Shown piece by piece: positions 60,159-64,000 of a DNA stretch of 64,000 nt. The notes beneath the pieces were generated by a model. It saw only the letters and a list, made by a program, of their open reading frames with translations, ran no database searches and had not been told where the DNA came from. The first letter of the stretch is position 1. The number at the start of each line of letters is the position of its first letter. The stretch comes from Telmatactis stephensoni (lineage: Eukaryota; Cnidaria; Anthozoa; Actiniaria; Isophelliidae), in NCBI GenBank assembly GCA_029948255.1, contig JALIZF010001497.1, positions 1 to 64,000 of the forward strand, read 5' to 3'. The position numbers and the translations under genes are program-made.

Positions 60159-61785
60159 TTAAATGACAAGCTGTTCACGTGTAACCAGGCAGCTTTGTTG
60201 TGTCATCTCGACGGTTGCTGGGCCGTCTGAAACACAAACACATTGATCAAAATACGGGACATCTAGAAAACACAAATTCTTATTTGCGCATGCGTCATAC
60301 TTAGAGTAAAGTGAACGTCGTTCCCAGACTCTTTTCTTCCATCTTCTACTGCTCGTTTCACAGCAAACAAACACGAGCAGGACATGGTACATGGAGGTTC
60401 TCCTGAAGCTGCAACACAGGGAATCATCAAATAGGTTAATTTTCTAATCCCTCTAGGGAGAAAGGGAAAAAATATTCATGCTATTTTACTTTATTAGCGC
60501 ACAAAAGCCCGGTGCGAAATGACATCCTTCAGCCTCCTTCCACCCCTATTCACTGATGTTAAGGAGGAGGCCCCTGAAATATGTTTTAATTTATAAAAGA
60601 AAAACGATAAGTTATGGAAAACATGCCTATTTACGCAAGACAGTATCAAAGGTACGTTTTGAACCCCATTAATTATATTATAGGTTGCCTTGGCGCAGGT
60701 TCAATCTAAAAGTTGCGAGAAAGAGTTGTTTTCTCTTGCTTCCAGGCGAAGTTGAGTTAATTCCAGGAAAGGTATGCTTTCAGAGAACTTAGATGGTTTT
60801 ATTAATTTCCTTACCAAGCATCGCAATATAGTGTCTTCTACTCACCTTTGGAACCCAATACACCGAGTGGATTAGGTACGTTTTTAAGCAGGGTGACCCT
60901 CAAATCTACTGGGATGTCTTTAGTTGTAGGTGGCTTGTAAGTCTAAACGTGCAAAAAACACCTTGATTAGGCCCGGGTTACACTTGCAGCATGGCCAACA
61001 AGACATGCATTTACGCAGTCCCGATAAGCCAGATTTTAACAGTTTATGTTTGGACCTGTAAAGTTATCGGGTTTTTCATTTCCTTACCCAAGTTCCAGTA
61101 GACAACTCTTCTCCAGTTTCCTGGTCGTGGTAGACCTTCTCGGACATCCAGTAACCCATACCAAATACAAACGCACCTTCCACTTGGCCAATGTCGATTT
61201 CTGGGTTTAAACTGTTGGTATTGAAGATGAATATTTGCAAATGAGTTTATGGGCGATATAAAGTCGTTCTCAAACACGTTATCCTCAATATTCATTCTGT
61301 AATTATTAACTGTACTGCGACTATAAAGAAGTACTCCTTTGTAAAGCAGAAATAGTTAATTGTATTATCATTGAAAATGTTGTGGATTCATTTTAGAAAG
61401 CAATACAAGCAGAAATGGCAACGAATGATTAGGACTTAGGATTTAGGATTCAGTATTTATACATTTTTCGTTATATTTTTCTCACCTTTTTTCTTGGCTT
61501 AATTAGCACGTATCTGCTAGAGACCTAACCAGTCTCACTTACGTACACCCGAGGACAAATAAAGTTTATGTATCTATCTATACCCAGTAATAACAACAAC
61601 AGAAGATACCTTTCGCCACAGTCGTACAAAATGTCGGACCTCAGAACAAGCCGCTCGCCAGTAAGGATGTCAACTTCTGCTTCAGTACAGGTAACTCCGT
61701 AAGCCACGTAGCCTTTGTCCATGGGTTCACCAGATACTCTAAGGATATGGAGATTGGTCAGGTGATAAATAAAGAGTGTTAACAC

Positions 61786-61829
<44 letters not shown>

Positions 61830-62746
61830 ACAACAACAACAACAACGTAACATAGCCAAAATCACTGGCTGAACCATGCAACATAGAAAAAATTGAATCG
61901 TATGTCCAGGCCTTGAACCCCAAACAATGCAACTCTTTCTGCAACATTGAGTCCAACACAGTTGCAATGTGTGTCCAGCCCTGCAATGTTGCGCGCGTAG
62001 CCGAAGTAGAACTAACTCGATTCTGCAACTGCTGGAGAGGTGAATAAACGGTACAGCTAGTGTTGCCTGCAATGTTGCAGCAAAAGTTGCCAGAAAAAGT
62101 TGCATCGATCGTGTGTCCGGGCCTTAACCACCTTAACATCAACACGTAATAATAATCATCATCATTATACCACCACCATCATAATGCACCGTCTTGCCCC
62201 TCTCCCCCTCCCTCCTTTCGCTCCCGAGGCTGAGGGGACATTTAATCACTAATATCCCGAAGAAGTCATGGTATTACTTTGTAATACCATCATCACCGAG
62301 GAAATAAACGAAAATATACTTCGCTGTTTGTTCATCCAAAACTTGAAAATATTATACAATTCTTTTACCAATTGTGCGTAACCCTGTTCTCTGGGGTCTT
62401 TCGAAAATAGATTTCTTTGTTATATACTTACTATGAACAAGTATTTATAGGTTGTTAATCAAGTTGCATCGATCGTGTGTCCGGACTTAACCACCTTAAC
62501 ATCAACACGTAATAATCATCATCATCATTATACCACCACCATCGTAATGCACCGTCTTGCCCCTCTTCCCCTTCCTCCTTCCGCTCTTCCTTCAAAAGTG
62601 TCCTTGAAATCTTACTTGTACTTAGCAGAAAGGTCGATATTTTGAAGACCACATTTCATTATGAGCTGCTTCCAATCAAGGCCAGGATTGGCGTCACGAA
62701 CGGGTTTGATTCTCTCGTTCAACATTTTGCAACATTCCATTACACC
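60159..62746 (-). CDS. Xanthine dehydrogenase/aldehyde oxidase family enzyme, C-terminal six exons (5' part off the right edge)
   Basis: Exons on the minus strand: 62746-62616, 61738-61610, 61211-61088, 60942-60846, 60408-60301, 60226-60159. All are GT-AG with matching phases, giving 218 residues then TAA. Motifs of the molybdopterin domain in order: ERIKPVRDANPGLDW, VSGEPMDKGYVAYGVTCTEA, VDILTGERLVLRSDILYDCG, NPEIDIGQVEGAFVFGMGYW, TYKPPTTKDIPVDLRVTLLK, NPLGVLGSKASGEPP and FTLNGPATVE. The Glu of GEPP is the conserved active-site base that helps hydroxylate the purine or aldehyde substrate at the Mo centre. Substrate-deciding residues upstream are not in view, so XDH and AOX cannot be separated. 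The N-terminal 2Fe-2S and FAD domains must lie beyond 64000. Confidence 0.92.
61786..61846. repeat. (CAT)n-(CAA)n microsatellite in an intron of the XDH/AOX gene
   Basis: About 14 CAT units followed by CAA units, about 50 bp upstream (minus strand) of exon 61738-61610. Confidence 0.95.
62097..62588. repeat. Direct duplication (about 130-bp copies, 364 bp apart)
   Basis: Copy 1 (62097-62224) and copy 2 (62461-62588) both run AAGTTGCATCGATCGTGTGT to CACCGTCTTGCCCCTC. Copy 2 ends about 28 bp from exon 62746-62616. Confidence 0.85.
62237..62315 (+). repeat. 79-bp dispersed repeat with central palindrome, copy 2
   Basis: Gap-free counterpart of 9187-9265. Palindrome at 62268-62290. Confidence 0.75.
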
Positions 62747-63061
62747 CTAGCAGCAATGGAAGAGTTAATCATAATAACAAGACACTTGTTGGAGAATTCA
62801 CTCGGTGGGCTTCTGAACTTTCTCATCGAGCATGCGCTGTTAAGACCTGTCTGCATTCCGCAGAGGGCGAAAAACCTGCATATTGCGTCCGCCGAGTAAA
62901 GGGGTAGTTTCGGTTAATAGGGTAGAATCAATGCACAAAACGATAGGTAAATTCAGTTGCTGCGTTCTATTGACTCGATAATAGTCAAATTTGAAATAGG
63001 CTGTTTTTATACTTATAATACTTTTATACTTTTTAGACGCACATTAAGGATGTTAAGGAGC

Positions 63062-63331
63062 AAGGATGGCACAGTTGGTTAGTGCGCGGCTTTCGGTGCG
63101 AGAGGTCCAGAGTTCGATCCCCAATGACCTAGCTCACATCCTTGTTTCGACTTCTTTACTTCCCGTGTAGCTGAAGTAGCTTTAAATACCCGTAAAATGG
63201 CGCACTGATGGAGAGAGGGGGGATAGAATGAGCGCACCGTCGGCTTCCTGGGAGACTAGCTTATAGCTTTGCTTCTAGCTGAAGGAACTTCCGACGTTAA
63301 ATATAGTGCTTTACCTTTACCTTTTACCTTA
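63062..63331 (+). mobile_element. tRNA-derived SINE (family A), fullest copy
   Basis: GATGGCACAGTTGGTTAGTG is box A and CCAGAGTTCGATCCCC is box B. The body has GCTTTAAATACCCGTAAAAT, GCACTGATGGAGAGAG and GGAACTTCCGACGTTAAATA, with a TTTACC-repeat tail. Confidence 0.85.
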
Positions 63332-63399
63332 TATTGTGTCTGGACGAAGTTCGGCAAAAACAAAATGGCGTCATGTTATGCGTCTTTAAGTTCGACTCG

Positions 63400-63522
63400 T
63401 ATAAAGACGGACAGAAGACCCATTAGGCGTGCAGACCAACAAATCTATTGTGTGTATCGTTCAAGACGCACGAAATGAATTTGTGCGTCCGGACGCCTAA
63501 TGTGTCTTCTGCCCGTTTTTAT
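63400..63522. mobile_element. Hairpin MITE, 123 bp
   Basis: ATAAAGACGGACAGAAGACC then CATTAGGCGT is mirrored by ACGCCTAATGTGTCTTCTGC and CCGTTTTTAT. Confidence 0.75.
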
Positions 63523-64000
63523 AGAGACGGCAAGTAGTCACAAAATATGCATGAGCATTTTCACGTGCTTGTTAGTTTTACGCACTCAAGCAGCATTCGT
63601 TTCGGTCATGATTTGAAGCTAGTTGCTTTGAACCGCGACGTTTTTTTTTAAAAAGTGTATACATACAGTTATAAATCAACCATCATATAACGCGGTCTCT
63701 CATTGTCCGAAGGACGCGTATACTGTGAACTCTAAATATGCACACAGTACGCGCGTGCACTTTTCGAATCTTTTGTCAATGTAAATGAACACTGAATTTG
63801 CTCGAAAACAATGTTGTATTTTACAAAAGAAATAGAAAACTTGCCTTGTGCTTCTATTAACACTTCTCTCGTATTCTGATCAATCCCAGCGTACTCTAAA
63901 TCTGCACACAGCACGCCCGCGCGTTTACTATTTCTTCATGACGACGAAAGACATGCAAACAATCTGCTAAACCAAAACAAAAGACACTAACCTTACAACA

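Noticed and set aside
61525..62145. 206-codon minus-strand ORF as a single gene
   Set aside because: Only 61610-61738 is coding (an XDH/AOX exon); the rest reads through intron and microsatellite (poly-Met from CAT repeats).

Overview
The window is AT-rich animal DNA with spliced genes, long introns, tRNA-derived SINEs, many short palindromic (MITE-like) elements and one decayed non-LTR retrotransposon. The invertebrate form of nuclear factor I, the cysteine-rich/EF-hand secreted protein and the tRNA-like SINEs suggest a hexacorallian cnidarian, probably a stony coral. That identity is inferred from gene and repeat style, not proven. No bacterial, phage, CRISPR or plasmid features were seen.

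Layout. (1) About 1-6.3 kb: first two coding exons of a leftward gene for a type II single-pass membrane protein that continues past the left edge, with a consensus E2F site upstream of its start. (2) About 6.4-32.4 kb: gene-poor, repeat-rich DNA. It holds a roughly 1.4 kb inverted repeat, a broken RT pseudogene (9.8-11.9 kb), SINEs, a tandem segmental duplication split by an 810-bp TTAA-flanked element (19.4-21.1 kb), and several foldback elements. (3) About 32.5-43 kb: a complete rightward nuclear factor I (NFI) gene. Eight phase-consistent coding exons can be read; there is evidence for a second 5' exon and a possible promoter with a duplicated E2F-like/CCAAT module. (4) About 43-49 kb: NFI 3' flank, then strong hairpin elements and a SINE. 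(5) 49.2-50.4 kb: a complete two-exon leftward gene for a small secreted protein with a basic, four-cysteine N-terminal part and a canonical EF-hand. (6) 54.6-56.0 kb: an intronless rightward class A-like GPCR with atypical switch motifs. (7) 60.2-62.7 kb: the last six coding exons of a leftward xanthine dehydrogenase/aldehyde oxidase family gene whose 5' part lies beyond the right edge.

The five genes belong to different processes (membrane, transcription factor, secreted calcium-binding, receptor, molybdo-flavoenzyme) and there is no sign of an operon or cluster logic. Exon models were built by hand from homology, GT/AG boundaries and phase continuity. Every internal junction in the NFI, EF-hand, type II and XDH/AOX models keeps the reading frame. 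Ends of transcripts are not determined.
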